64,000 nt of DNA from Musa acuminata AAA Group (taxonomy: Eukaryota; Streptophyta; Magnoliopsida; Zingiberales; Musaceae): contig NC_088327.1 of NCBI RefSeq assembly GCF_036884655.1, forward strand, positions 8,899,001 to 8,963,000, in the 5' to 3' direction. The notes under the pieces are model-generated. The model was not told the DNA's origin. It saw nothing but the letters and a program-made list of their open reading frames with translations, and did not search any database. The position numbers were made by a program, and so were the translations under genes. Positions 1-22,658 of this stretch are shown here, one piece after another. Position 1 is the first letter of the stretch, and each line of letters opens with the position of its first letter.

Positions 1-65
1 CTGTTTCATCGATCTATCAGACATCAAGAAGAGAAAGAGAGGCATTGAGGCGATTGGATCATTAC

Positions 66-1275
66 AGGCCGCCAACGATGATGGAGGCTCCGACGGCGAA
101 CACGGTGCCGCCCTTTTCGCCTTGGTACATGACGAGGCGGCTGCCGTACCAGACCATGAAGGCCCAGATGGCGAAGGTGATGCCGTTGCTCCCGATGGCG
201 AGCCCCTTGGCGAGGCCCTGCTTGAGGCCGAGCTTGATAGAGTCGTCGAGCGCTGCGGAGAATTTGGCCATGGTGAAGTCCTCCGCCGCGAAGGAATAGA
301 CGGTGCGGATGGAGGAGACGGACTGCTCGACGACGGTGCCGGCCTTGTTGTACTGCTCCCTCATCTTTCTCGCCAGGCCCATGAGGATCCTCCCGTACAT
401 GAGGCCGGGTATGATGAGGAGCACCACCGTGGGGCAGGCCACCAGAGCCAGCCTCCATATCAAAAAGAATCCGACCACGTAGCTGCCCAAAAATGTGGCT
501 CCGTTCATGATGAAGTTGGGCACCTGCATGATCCCCCGTTAGCATCTCAGGCTCAAGCCTTCATCAAAGAGAAGAGAGTGGGGGCGAGGAGCAGCAAGAC
601 CTTCTCGCTGAGCACGTCTTGGACGACCAGGCTGTCGCTGGAGACGCTGGTGATGACCTCGGTGCCCGACCCAGCGTTGAGATCGAAGTACGCTATGTCC
701 TGCCTCAGCACTGCTCTCAGGTACCGCGCTCGCATCCGCGACGCTTGACGCTCGCCTGTCCTCGTCCAGCAATATCCCTCTGCAGCCATCAACCAACACC
801 ATCAGGCAAATATGCACGTCAGGGAGCTACAGAAAACGGAAAGGGATGAAGCGTGGTGAGAGTTGTACCCAAGAACGACACCACGAAGCTTCCGCACGCC
901 AAGAACAGCAAGTAAACCGCACTCTGAGGCGCGCCATGGCCAAAAGGATTAGCAGCTTCTTACGAGGGATCCAAAAGAGAGAGACGAGAAGAAGAAAGGA
1001 GAGGCATAAGTCACCTTGTCGATGGTGTCGGTTAAAACAGACAAAGCCGAAGGTCCGTTCCCGAAGTTATTGAAGATCTTGCTCGTCATATAGAGCATGG
1101 TGGGCATCGACAGCCCATCGCCGACGGCGCCGATGAACCCCATCGTCATCAGCATCACATCCGTCGCGTCGGCATGCATGAATATTGTCCAAAAGGAGGA
1201 CATGGAGGAGGAGGAGGAGGAGGAAGACCTCCCTTTCTTTCCACCGCACCCCTCATCCCCCTCTCCTTTCCCCAT
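66..1275 (-). CDS. ABCB/MDR-type ABC transporter, N-terminal part (runs off left edge)
   Basis: Start of a full-size ABC transporter of subfamily B (P-glycoprotein type), a plasma-membrane exporter. Exons in gene order: 1275-1015, 923-869, 779-601 and 523-66; phases agree, and the last ends with a GT donor at 65-64, so the gene continues outside the window. The 317 or so residues cover the N-terminus and most of the first membrane domain. Family landmarks are the stretch [10 protein letters not shown], then [34 protein letters not shown] and [14 protein letters not shown], which match the ABCB15-like plant group from memory. The N-terminus carries a serine run (about residues 16-23) before the first helix. 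No nucleotide-binding domain lies inside the window. Codon use is GC-rich compared with the AT-rich genes further right. Substrate cannot be told from this part. Confidence 0.9.
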
Positions 1276-1416
1276 CTCTCTTTCTCTTTCTCTCTCCTCT
1301 CCTCCTCTAAGGAGAAAGACTAGTCAAGCAAATTCTTAACACAGGAAGCCAGGCCAGGACGAGCTCCTATATGCCTTCTGCTTCACAGATAGGAGCACAT
1401 GGAAGCGACCATTTCA

Positions 1417-1424
1417 TATATATA
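1417..1424 (-). promoter_or_regulatory. TATA box of the ABCB gene
   Basis: TATATATA on the minus strand, about 140 bases upstream of the ATG at 1275. The expected transcription start is near 1385-1390. The leader between it and the ATG is rich in GA on the minus strand (1270-1310). Confidence 0.6.
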
Positions 1425-1429
1425 GACCA

Positions 1430-3580
1430 AAATGGAAGGTCAAGAATCGGCCGCCTTTATGTCTATGGTTTGTTTCTTCTCCATAATGGCCATTCCCTTG
1501 TAGTAGATGAATTGAACACTGTTGTATCTTACCGCGCACACACCTCATTGAGTCCACCACAAGGGATCCTAACCCTGTATATTATACTAGCTGTTGAAGC
1601 TACTGTTGGCTTACGGAAAGCGTGGTGGATTTGTGGTCTAATTAATGAAAGGTTGAGGAGGGAGGTGGTGATCACGGGGAAGGAGTGCAGGTTGACTTCG
1701 GACCGCCGTGATATCGTCATTAATGACGACTGTGCCAAAGTCTCTCCTTGGGGCGTGGAAAAGGAAGATTACGAGGGCAGGAGGTGAGCATCAGTGTCAC
1801 CAGCTAATCCTACTTCCTCATTAATTTATGACCAGGGCAAACGGAGATGAAACCAGCTGTTCCTCCTCGTTCCCTGTCCTCTCTCATCCCTCTGATCTCC
1901 ATGGCCGGTGATTGATTGGCCGGGCAACTGGGCCCGCTGCACAACCAAACTTCGCGCCCCCCTCTCCTCGCCTCTCCTCTTCTCTTCCATCCCCCGTCGT
2001 CCCTGCACAAGAAAGATCCCACGTTTCCTCGATACAGATCCATCCGCTGCGTGTTTGTCCTCGACGTCAGACACCGACCTTTCTAGCATCAGAAGTTTGA
2101 TTGGCGTCATGATACCTAATCCAATACGATAACGATGAAAGAAAAAAATCGTCTGTCGTATTCGTATGAAGAGAAGAAATCTATCACCTTCCCGGTCAAT
2201 TTCCAACACCTAGAGTTGTATTCTGTGCTACTTTGAAATTGGAAGAGCAGGTAAAATATCAATCATTTGACAACAGCCAATGACAGAACGCACAGTTGTT
2301 CGTCTTCTGTTCAAGATTCCTCACTATTTCCCCCGGTCATAATCCGAAGCTCACAGCACTACGACTCCAATACAGTATTCGATCGGTGTCGCATGCAGAG
2401 AAAGGTATGAAGCTACAGTCTGGGAGCACAAGGGCGAGCCAGCCTAGTGCGCCAGTACAGGAGGGCAGAGCAGATGCAATGCAACGAGGCAGCAATCGAG
2501 CAGGCAAAGTGGAGAAGGACGCATGTCGCAGCGGGGGATATCCTCGCACAGATGTGTGTATGCTGAACGAGTCACCCCAGCACGCGAGCCTTTCTCAGTC
2601 GCTCTCCTAAGGTGACAGATGAAACCGACCCAATTGAAGTTGTTGGCCACAGAAGCACCGAGGCACGGGCGAAGGGGAAAGTGAAGGGCGGAGATCATCA
2701 ATGATGGCCACTTTATCCCTAACACCCCATCACAAAAGCCACAGGGGAGGGGGATCGAGATGAATAAAGAGCTGCAGGTGCTGCAGGGACCAAAGCTCCT
2801 AAAGCAGGACACATTCAAGTTGGGCATCCTTTTCGCTCAACTAGATCTCTCTAATAATTCAGGGGCTCTAATACAACTAGTTGCTTTGTAGTGGAAGGCT
2901 TGCCATCAGTGGACAGGGACAAACTCCTTTCCATGATCACCATATACTACCTCCCTCATCCTAATCCATAATCCGAGTCAAATTAATCAAGATTAACATG
3001 TATCACATTCAACACCGATTCAATCCAAAAACCACCAAACATATGTTAAAACTCATGCAATTCCGAAGAATGCGGGATTCTTCTTTTAATCTTCATCTCA
3101 CAAACTCGCGTATAGATATTTATTTAACATCATCTTCTATTTTATTCACGTATGGTTCAATTACCTGCCCATGTTTACAAGAAAAGATCAAACTAGAAAC
3201 AAATTTATTTTCTTTTTTGAAAATTCTTTTGTAAACACTAGTTCTAATTCTATGTTGAGATTCATGATGAATGTAAATCATACTAGTTAACATACATCGT
3301 ATCTCGATACCAATTCTACCTAAAATCGTAAGCTGAATCTTATGGTCGTCTTTCAATTTTTACCTCATAATCTTACACAAGAATATTCTTTTTTAACACC
3401 CAAGCCGAGGTATTCACCACAGGTAAGAGCTGCAACCCAATCCCTTGTTCACATCAAACTGGAATCAAAGTGGCAACATACTTGGGACTTGATGTTACAA
3501 TGGGTCAACATAGCTACTTTCTAGGATGCCAAGGTAGGTCACAGACTCTATCTAGATTGATTCCCCAGTACAAGGTAGTC
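1430..3580. other. Intergenic stretch, no gene seen
   Basis: Upstream DNA of the ABCB gene followed by AT-rich sequence. ORFs of up to 138 codons occur, but they lack homology that I recognise, splice context or protein-like composition. Nothing else could be supported here. Confidence 0.5.
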
Positions 3581-3584
3581 TCAT

Positions 3585-6500
3585 TTATTGACTCAGCAAA
3601 CACTTATCTGTATTGCCTTGACACTTCGCATCACTGAAAAATATGAGAAATTTGTGTTCACATAGTAAACAGTATCATGCAGTTGATAAGGCTATCACAA
3701 TCAGCACGAAAACACTCATTTAGCAAGTATGAAGTGGAGTGCTCAAATTGTACCTGTGAATGGCCTCGTGAAGCAGCATCACATGATTCACCTCTAGCTT
3801 TCTCAAATCTCCAACTTTTGGGTTGTCAGGTGTGACCTTCCACCAATATCTGAGATCTCCACAATCTTCCTATTTTCTGCAAATCGTATATCATTTGTTT
3901 CAGAAAAGGCTGCCAAAAAGAAGCGGTTAATTTGCGTCAAAACTAATCAAGCAATACATCATCATCTGACAACGGAGCAACCGAGAGAGTATAACAAGTA
4001 TAGCGTTACTTAGGCTTCATTCGCAATAATAAGTGAAAAAAGCTGCATCATGGAAATCGTGCCAATGTATCTCCAATTAGTCACATTGCTAGTTGTACTT
4101 GTAATAGCACTTACATATTTTCCCAAAATTATTTTAGTTACCTCAATTCACATAAGCAAATTCCACGAAATACTGAGATAAGTACGGGTTTCATTTCCGA
4201 TAATAAGGAAAAAGAGTGACATCATGAAAACCAGAATCGATAAAAATGTGCATATCCATGCCACTATATCTCCCATTAGACATATTGCTAATTGTACTTG
4301 TACCAGCCTTTACGAGTAAGTACCCGGAAAAATCTTTACGTTATCTAAATTCACATATACAATTGCCTCAAGATACCAAGATAAAGATCATAGCATTCGG
4401 TCATATCATTTTAAATCGTCATCCAATAAATTTTTACACATTAAATATTAATGTGATGATGATGTAACTAATAGGTAGTGAACTACCTGTTTCATTTTCC
4501 CTGGATTGAGATTTAAAACCTTATCTTACAAATTTTTTGCAAGATATAAGTTAGCTTAATGGTAAACATCTTGTCTACTGTAACAGAGTTTTTAGATCAA
4601 ATTTTATCTTTATCGTTTACCTTTGCTAAAAAAGAAAAAAAAGAAAAAGAAAGAAGAAGCAAGAAGCCTTACAGTTGACATGTGTATTGTCAGTCTTAAT
4701 ATTCTGCCTCATGATTAATCGACATTGGGAAAGAAAATGGTACCCACCATGCGAAGTTCATCTCAACTCACATAAAGGATACAATTAAAAATAGATATGG
4801 CTGCTGTTGCATCAAGTATGATGGGATAGAAATTATACCATGAAGTTGACATAGGGCCCCAAAAAACGACAAGCTCAGCATCACAAATTTGGCTGGTATT
4901 TGTCCACATGCCTCCCTCCTTTTGCAGCAAACGTCAATTCCCAATGTCAAGAACCTAGTGTTCCCGATAACTTATTCTACGCTTCAGCACAAGTCAGGAA
5001 GCGTGCACTGCACCACCAACAATAACAACAGTGATATTATACGTACAAATACGTCACCAATGTTGGATGAAAAACAACCTTTGGCATAGAAGAGGTCAGA
5101 GACTAGAGTCTACTGCAAAAAGCGAAGATAAAATGGCTCTTATGTTCATTGTGAACCACTATCAAATGTTATTATGTCAATCTTTAATTCAATACACCCA
5201 CTGAAGCCATACTACAACATGGCTTCATTTGTGACCAAAATAATATGTGCAACACGTGCAAGAAGAGGGCAATAAATTTTAGTCAGTAATAAGAGAACCA
5301 ACAAGTCCCAACTGATTTTTTACGAGCATTTTAGGAAGAGAGTTAACATCGCATTATCTAATGGGAAGGAGATATTAACACCTCATGCAATTAAAGTACT
5401 AAGGTTTTGACGGAGATATGTATCTGAAATATTTTGTGATAGTTGAAAATCTCTTAGATTAGAACTCATAAATGCAAGCGAAAGTAACTATACTTTCAGA
5501 TGACTTACAGAAAAATTAGGAAATATAATAATATTAATGTAAATTGCTTGAAAATGAAGATAAAGTATTATTGAAAATCAAGCTCCTTCAACAATCTCAC
5601 ACTAATGCACATAGTATCTGAAAGAGCATGTAGTCCAACTGAAAACCAAGCTTCTCAAACACTCTAGCACTAATTGATATAGTATATGAAAGAGCATGTA
5701 GTCCAGCAGCAACTAAGAGCATAAATTTACATCAAACCAGGCCAATAAGGTGATTCATACAATTAATGTCACACTTCAATATGCCCAGAAATTACATAAT
5801 ATAGATCTACCAGCGAAAAGAGCATGTACAACACAAAAATAGTATTTCCAATCATAATAGAACGACTGAGGAAAATCATTAGTTGCACAATAAAGACTTC
5901 CAACTGGTTATTTAGTCACACAAGTTTTTCCGTAAGGAGACTACATTAACACTTCTTCCTTAGCTTTCTCAACTTGATAAAGTCCAGATGGCAATCAAAA
6001 ATAAAAGCAAGCATCATATGATTAAATGACAAAAGCAATTGATCCTAATAATTTACATCAATAGCTTATTTAAAGGTACAAATTATAACTTGAACAACTT
6101 TTTTGGCTAAACAACTTGATTGTCTAATTAAAAACCTAGAAGACATGAGAAGGTGATTCTCCATCCAAGGTATCTGTTTTCTCAAAGATTGATAGCTCTT
6201 TCAGAATCACCATACAAACACAGAGCTCAAGATAGTGTTGAAGGATCCAAACTACAGTGACTAAATTGTGGGCATCATCATAATCCTATTTCTCTTCGAA
6301 TCCCCCACTTTCTACTCGGTACAAAGATATTACTCACATTTATAATGAGAAAAGAGAGAAGCTACTTTTTTCCGATGATGCTAACATTCGGACGCTCGTT
6401 TCAAGGGTGCTGGAAGGCAGATCCATGTTGCCCGAAGACTCTCGAGATTCCTACTCTGAAAGACCAGACAACTATGGATTGACTACATATCTACCAACCG

Positions 6501-6815
6501 ACGATCAAAGATCATTACTAACACCGACTCGACCATTAGCATCGACCAAGACTATAAAAGTCGATTAATGAATCTGTACCTTGACAGACTCACCGGCTGC
6601 GCCCCTGCGTCGAGCATGTCCGGCTTCGGTTCCGGATCTGTTGATTAATGGACAATAAATGCAAGCAGAAGGCGATTAATGTACCACTAGAAAGGAGATT
6701 AAAAGAGATAATTGGACTGGATTTGCGTCGATTTCACAATAATTTCTAACCTTTATCTCCTTGACGATCTCTGTCGCTCGAGATGGCCGCAGCGGAAGCG
6801 TCGTCTGCAGTCGCT
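3585..6815 (-). CDS. Candidate small spliced gene, unknown product
   Basis: Possible gene read on the minus strand; I do not recognise the product. A TATATAAA box lies at 6844-6851. It is followed by a leader ending at a GTTAGA donor (exon about 6815-6751), then an exon 6637-6594 flanked by CAG and GTGAGT that holds an ATG at 6617 and eight codons (MLDAGAQP). An exon at 3869-3754 (acceptor TAG, donor GTACAA) is open in one frame for 38 codons and reads like protein, including GDLRYWWKVTPDNP and LRKLEVNHVMLLHEAI. A last exon from 3633 continues in phase and stops with TAA at 3587-3585. The phases of all joins agree, which gives about 63 residues. Exons in the 2.7 kb between may be missing; one open stretch with an acceptor-like AG lies at about 6290-6143. 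The exons could also be chance or remnants of a gene. No signal peptide or membrane helix is seen. Confidence 0.3.
4545..4660 (+). mobile_element. Possible tRNA-derived SINE remnant
   Basis: The stretch TTAGCTTAATGGTAAA (4551-4566) resembles a tRNA A box. About 30 bases later TTTAGATCAAATTTTATC resembles a decayed B box in its usual setting, and an A-rich tail with G interruptions follows (4627-4660). This order is what a tRNA-derived SINE shows. No target-site duplication was identified with confidence, so this stays tentative. Confidence 0.35.
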
Positions 6816-6843
6816 TTGAAGCCCGTCTCTTTGGTTCTGTGCG

Positions 6844-6851
6844 TTTATATA
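6844..6851 (-). promoter_or_regulatory. TATA box of the candidate small gene
   Basis: TATATAAA on the minus strand, followed about 30 bases later by GC-richer sequence that ends in a splice donor at 6750-6749. It supports a transcription unit running leftwards from about 6815. Confidence 0.4.
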
Positions 6852-6859
6852 CGAAGCCC

Positions 6860-7770
6860 CACAGCAAAGGAAAGTCCCCAAAACACCCCTATTTGTTACG
6901 TAATTATTATCTATTGGTCAAGACATTATTTGCGAAAAAGCCCCCATGGTTTTATACGTTTTAAGCTGTACATCAGGCAACGGTGTTGGTGATACAAATG
7001 TTGCGAAATAATCCCTATAATTAATATGCTTTAATCACCATAATTTATAATGGTGTACATTTCTTTCGTTCATATCTTCTTTGCACCATGTTTATAGAAA
7101 TATATTAATGATTCACTAATTGCATTGAGATAATTGTCACCCACGATTAAGAGAGTCATGGTCTATAAATTGGTTCGAGTCTATTAGTATTTGCTAGCAA
7201 TAGCATAATAAAGATAAATAATTCAGATTAATTAATATATTATTACATAAATAATGAATCTCAATCCATAGTCATTTAATATAATAAAAAAATATTTTTA
7301 AAAATATAATTAATATAAACTAATACGAAATTTAACTTAGATCCACTATAACATAATATAAAAGAATATATAATCAATTATATTTAGTGAATATACGATC
7401 ATAGTATTAAATGTTATTGAAACAACTTGAGATACGAGGGTTACAAAATTTACTGCATTGAACCTTAACCAGCAGATATCAGACGATGGCGTTGGGTACA
7501 ATAAGTTTGAATAGCTTGTAAGACCGACCTGAATAAATTCCAAACTAGCGACAATGGGTGTCATGTCGTGCGAGATTGTAAGGGGCAAATAATTCCACGG
7601 CCCAATAATGTTGAGCTCGGGAATGTGAATAATGGCTGGCTCGAATTCAAAATCCTAAAGGACGGGCCGATGATCAAATGGTTGCACCCATCTCAAAGCG
7701 TGATGGAAAATAGACCTCTTTCCGGCTCCATTTCCTTTCCGGGTAGCAGCGCTCCCCCCTCTTCGTCAAG
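6860..7770. other. AT-rich intergenic stretch upstream of DRP2
   Basis: Very AT-rich between about 7000 and 7450, then less so towards the DRP2 promoter. No coding signal was found on either strand. A TATA-like TTTATAA at 7774-7780 may serve the DRP2 gene. Confidence 0.45.
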
Positions 7771-7931
7771 CGGTTTATAACCATTCCCTCTCTCGCTCTC
7801 TCTCTCTCTCTCGGATTCGACGATCAAAGAAGAAGAAGAAGAAGAAGCTGCCGGTTGGGGGTCACGCGGACGCCACCTCCCTCCCAAGAACCGATTTCCG
7901 TGTTTCGCCGCCCCAAGGTCTCAGATCTTTG

Positions 7932-7933
<2 letters not shown>

Positions 7934-7978
<45 letters not shown>
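7934..7978 (+). repeat. (CT)n tract in the DRP2 5' leader
   Basis: About 22 CT units, with shorter CT runs at 7786-7812, upstream of the DRP2 start codon at 8125. Pyrimidine tracts of this type are common in plant leaders and read as GAGA elements on the other strand. Confidence 0.85.
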
Positions 7979-7979
<1 letters not shown>

Positions 7980-8124
7980 GCGATCTGGGGTTTGAATTCG
8001 AGTTCAAGATCCGGGTCCGCGTCCCGCTCGGGGTTTCTTCTGGATCCCGCAGCGGAATCTGCGAGCCCCGCGGTCGAGGGTCGGTTCTTGATCAATCGCC
8101 GTCGGCATCCGGATCTCTCTTGCG

Positions 8125-19543
<11,419 letters not shown>

Positions 19544-19992
19544 GTTGCCGTGAGGGTCTGTTGAGCATTAGATATTCTTGATGGATGCAAATTATCTGTG
19601 CTTTGGCATTTTTTTTTAGTTGATTCGAGCCACAGAAGAGCCAAAATGACCTATATAGTGTTTACCACCCGAACGCTGGAAAGTTGTATTCCATATACGG
19701 AGGTTCATATGTATTTATATCTGGGAAATACAAAAAGATACGCAGGGGTATCTACCCAGTGCGATAGTGATGTATGTTGGTATTATGATCGCTGTAGGCT
19801 TTTGTTCCATCGTTATTTTAATTTGACAGGTCTTTTTTAACGTGCTGTGGCTCTTTCCCCATTAGCTGCATCCATCCATCGTACATCATGGCAAGTCTTG
19901 ACCTCAGCTGTAGTATTTTGTAAGCCAAAGTAGCAATTCATTATGGGTATAAAACTGAAACAGAGCGAAATGCACCGTAGGATCAGATTGTC

Positions 19993-19998
<6 letters not shown>

Positions 19999-20041
<43 letters not shown>
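19999..20041 (+). repeat. (TA)n microsatellite
   Basis: About 21 TA units, some 450 bases after the DRP2 stop codon. Confidence 0.9.
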
Positions 20042-20043
<2 letters not shown>

Positions 20044-20194
20044 GTAGGTGAACTGTCCGGATCTTAAATAGCAGATATCGGAGTAATATAATGTAAACTG
20101 CAGGCTCGGAGTATTATAACGCAAGGCTATATTGTTGGTGCTATACCAGCGTTAGATGAACCGTCCGGATCTTAAATAGCAGATATCGAAGTAA
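20044..20194 (+). repeat. About 43-bp direct repeat, two copies 107 bp apart
   Basis: Copies at 20044-20086 and about 20151-20194 share the core GTCCGGATCTTAAATAGCAG with a few differences. The first abuts the TA microsatellite. It may be a decayed element end or a local duplication. Confidence 0.7.
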
Positions 20195-22658
20195 GCTCAC
20201 CAAAATGCACAAGGGAACTTTTGAGAGGAAAAGGATATTTTTCTAACATGGTTGCAAATACTAGTTCCCCAACTGCCTCAAGACCTACACCCCATAAAAG
20301 CAACGGACAGAAGAATGTAACGGGGCACAAATGGGTTCAGGTTTTCATGAATGCACAAAACCAATGGAAAAACCTGTGGGTGCCCTGTTAGGCCTTCTCA
20401 TATAAACTGAACACAATAATAAATACACATATATCATTGATATGGTCATAAGAACTATATACATAAATAAGCCTCTTTTCCTCATCTACATAAAGAGAAA
20501 AAAATTGATCAATATGCATGGAATAATCACATGCAATTCAAGAAAGAAGTAAACAAGTTTAGAAGGCAATCTTATGAACGAAATCCTAGAGATCAACGTA
20601 CTCTTGCAGTCTGATCACTCGATTCAGTGAAATAACTTGCAGATGCAATAGCAATCCTTTACATGGCGTAAAATCTGCAGAACAATTACAGGTTACCAAT
20701 GGTATGGAAGAACTAATACTCAAGGATTACCAGTAAGTTGCTTCAGGAAGTTGTAGCTTACCTTGTCTTCCGTGGAAGAATGAGACAAGCTAATAAAAAC
20801 ATGGGTGTCCTGAAAGCAAAAAGATCAGAGAACATACAAACTATATCATCGACTTGTAGGTATAGGACAAGGTCAAGGATCACTTTCTTTCTACAATAAC
20901 AAAATAAAGCTGTTGAAAGATGTTTGCAGCATACCTCATATCAAAACTGAAGACTCCATAGAAGATTGATTCGATGTCCATACTTCAAATCCAACCATAT
21001 TCTAAAAAAAAGTTATATTTCTTGTCAGATTAAAAGAATAACATCTAACATGGTATGATATGCTAACAGGAAAAGACCCAAAAATTACAATTCTGCCAAA
21101 TCATACTTACTATTGCAAGAAAGCTTACATTTTTTTTAAATAAAAAGACTTTTTGGCACATCCGCACTTCTAAGACCTGGAAGCCAAAGAAAAAGAAACT
21201 CATTACATTCATCTGTGCCCAGATAATAAGTCATAAGTAATTCATTGTAGTGGAGATTTACTGATGATCCAAACACACACACAGGAAATGGTCAGTACAG
21301 AAACAAAAGCTCAAGTTTCTCACTAGGCAAATGTAACCCTAAAAAAATAAATAGGTTTTGTCAGTATCTGTAAACTGGCATTGTCTATTTCTTCATGTGC
21401 AACATCCATTTTCGGCTCCAGCACTCATAAACTCCTATATGCTTGACGATTTCTGTTGAAAGATATCTGCAGTAAGTCTGCATTTCTTGTATCATATATT
21501 TAAAAGGACTGGTATAAGTCCAGTTCCAAAAGAAGGCAGCCCATGATGCTGACAAACATTAGATTATACCTGCAATCTTATAAAGCAAATCCTTCCAATT
21601 GTACTTCTGAACAAGGAGTCCAATTTTTAACCAGACTGGTCTGGGAGGAGGCTGCCCTATTACGGGCAGTCAGATCCACTCCTTTTTTTTATTAAAACAG
21701 CTGTTTTTTCTATTAAATGACCTGTTGCCTACGGCTCACGATTCGCGAGCATTCCTCTTTGTCCATCGCTAAACCATCTCCATCGCCTGCCGCTGTACAC
21801 CTGCCTCATCTGTGGTGCATCCCCTCACTGCCTCCTTCCTCTTACTCCCCCTCCCACCCTCTCCACCAACATAAGGATGCAGTGGTACGTTCCAGCATCC
21901 CGTATATTGGTATGTCAAAACAAACCGGACCACTACCAGCCCTCACTGCCACCAGCCGTATGCTTAAACAAGTTACCGATCAACAAGCTTCCTCAAACTT
22001 CCTCACTATGACACCCTTTTCATCAACCAAAATATTCAGTCACCAGAATAGCCATTGCAGCATAATTTGCATGCTGACTATTGCAGTAGACAATTATTCC
22101 ATATAACAAAAGGAAAAAGGACATCATACTAGTCCAGTTTGAAGCAACGGCAAACCAGATTAAATATTTTTCTTATTCACTAGAAGAAAAATGTTAATTG
22201 ATAAACAAAAAATCATGTGCAAAAATCTTAAAAGTTAAAAATGTCATTTCATCATTCATTTTTATAATTATGTTTTTTTAATTGGTGTATTAATGAACAC
22301 TTAAGGATACTACAATAAAAAGGAAACTCAGATTTCTGTTCTGTTATAACCAATGATAGTTTCTAAAAAAAAATTAGTATATTAAATTTTAAAGAACCTG
22401 CTTCAACTCCAATGAACACATCCAGACAAGAATAAGCAAGACAGAGTATGACCTCTTAGCATGCTTCACAATCTAAAAAAAGTGAATTGCAAGACGGAAG
22501 TCCATGTTACCGTTAAGCAAAACACTTTCAGTAAATTATCCCTAAACAAAGGCCAAAAATGCAAACAGATACGACATAAGCGAGAATCACAAATATCAAA
22601 AGGATTGTTGAATACGCACCCCTAGTCTTACCCCCTCATGGCTTGACCAAGCTAACCC

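Larger units (their letters stand above)
19544..22658. other. Region between the DRP2 and ATX 3' ends
   Basis: Two genes converge here, so the two ends of this stretch are expected to hold their 3' UTRs. It contains a TA tract (19999-20041), a short direct repeat (see separate entry) and AT-rich DNA. A C-rich block at 21740-21920 holds an ORF with no recognisable product. I see no gene. Confidence 0.5.

Noticed and set aside
1371..1787. 138-codon ORF on the plus strand
   Set aside because: It overlaps the ABCB TATA box and promoter, shows no recognisable motif, and has no splice or start context.
7160..7180. GGTTCGAGTCT, a tRNA B-box-like sequence
   Set aside because: No matching A box or cloverleaf could be built around it.
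21717..22106. 129-codon plus-strand ORF, Pro/Ser/His-rich
   Set aside because: Its composition follows a C-rich low-complexity block; no homology was recognised and it lies in the 3' region between convergent genes.
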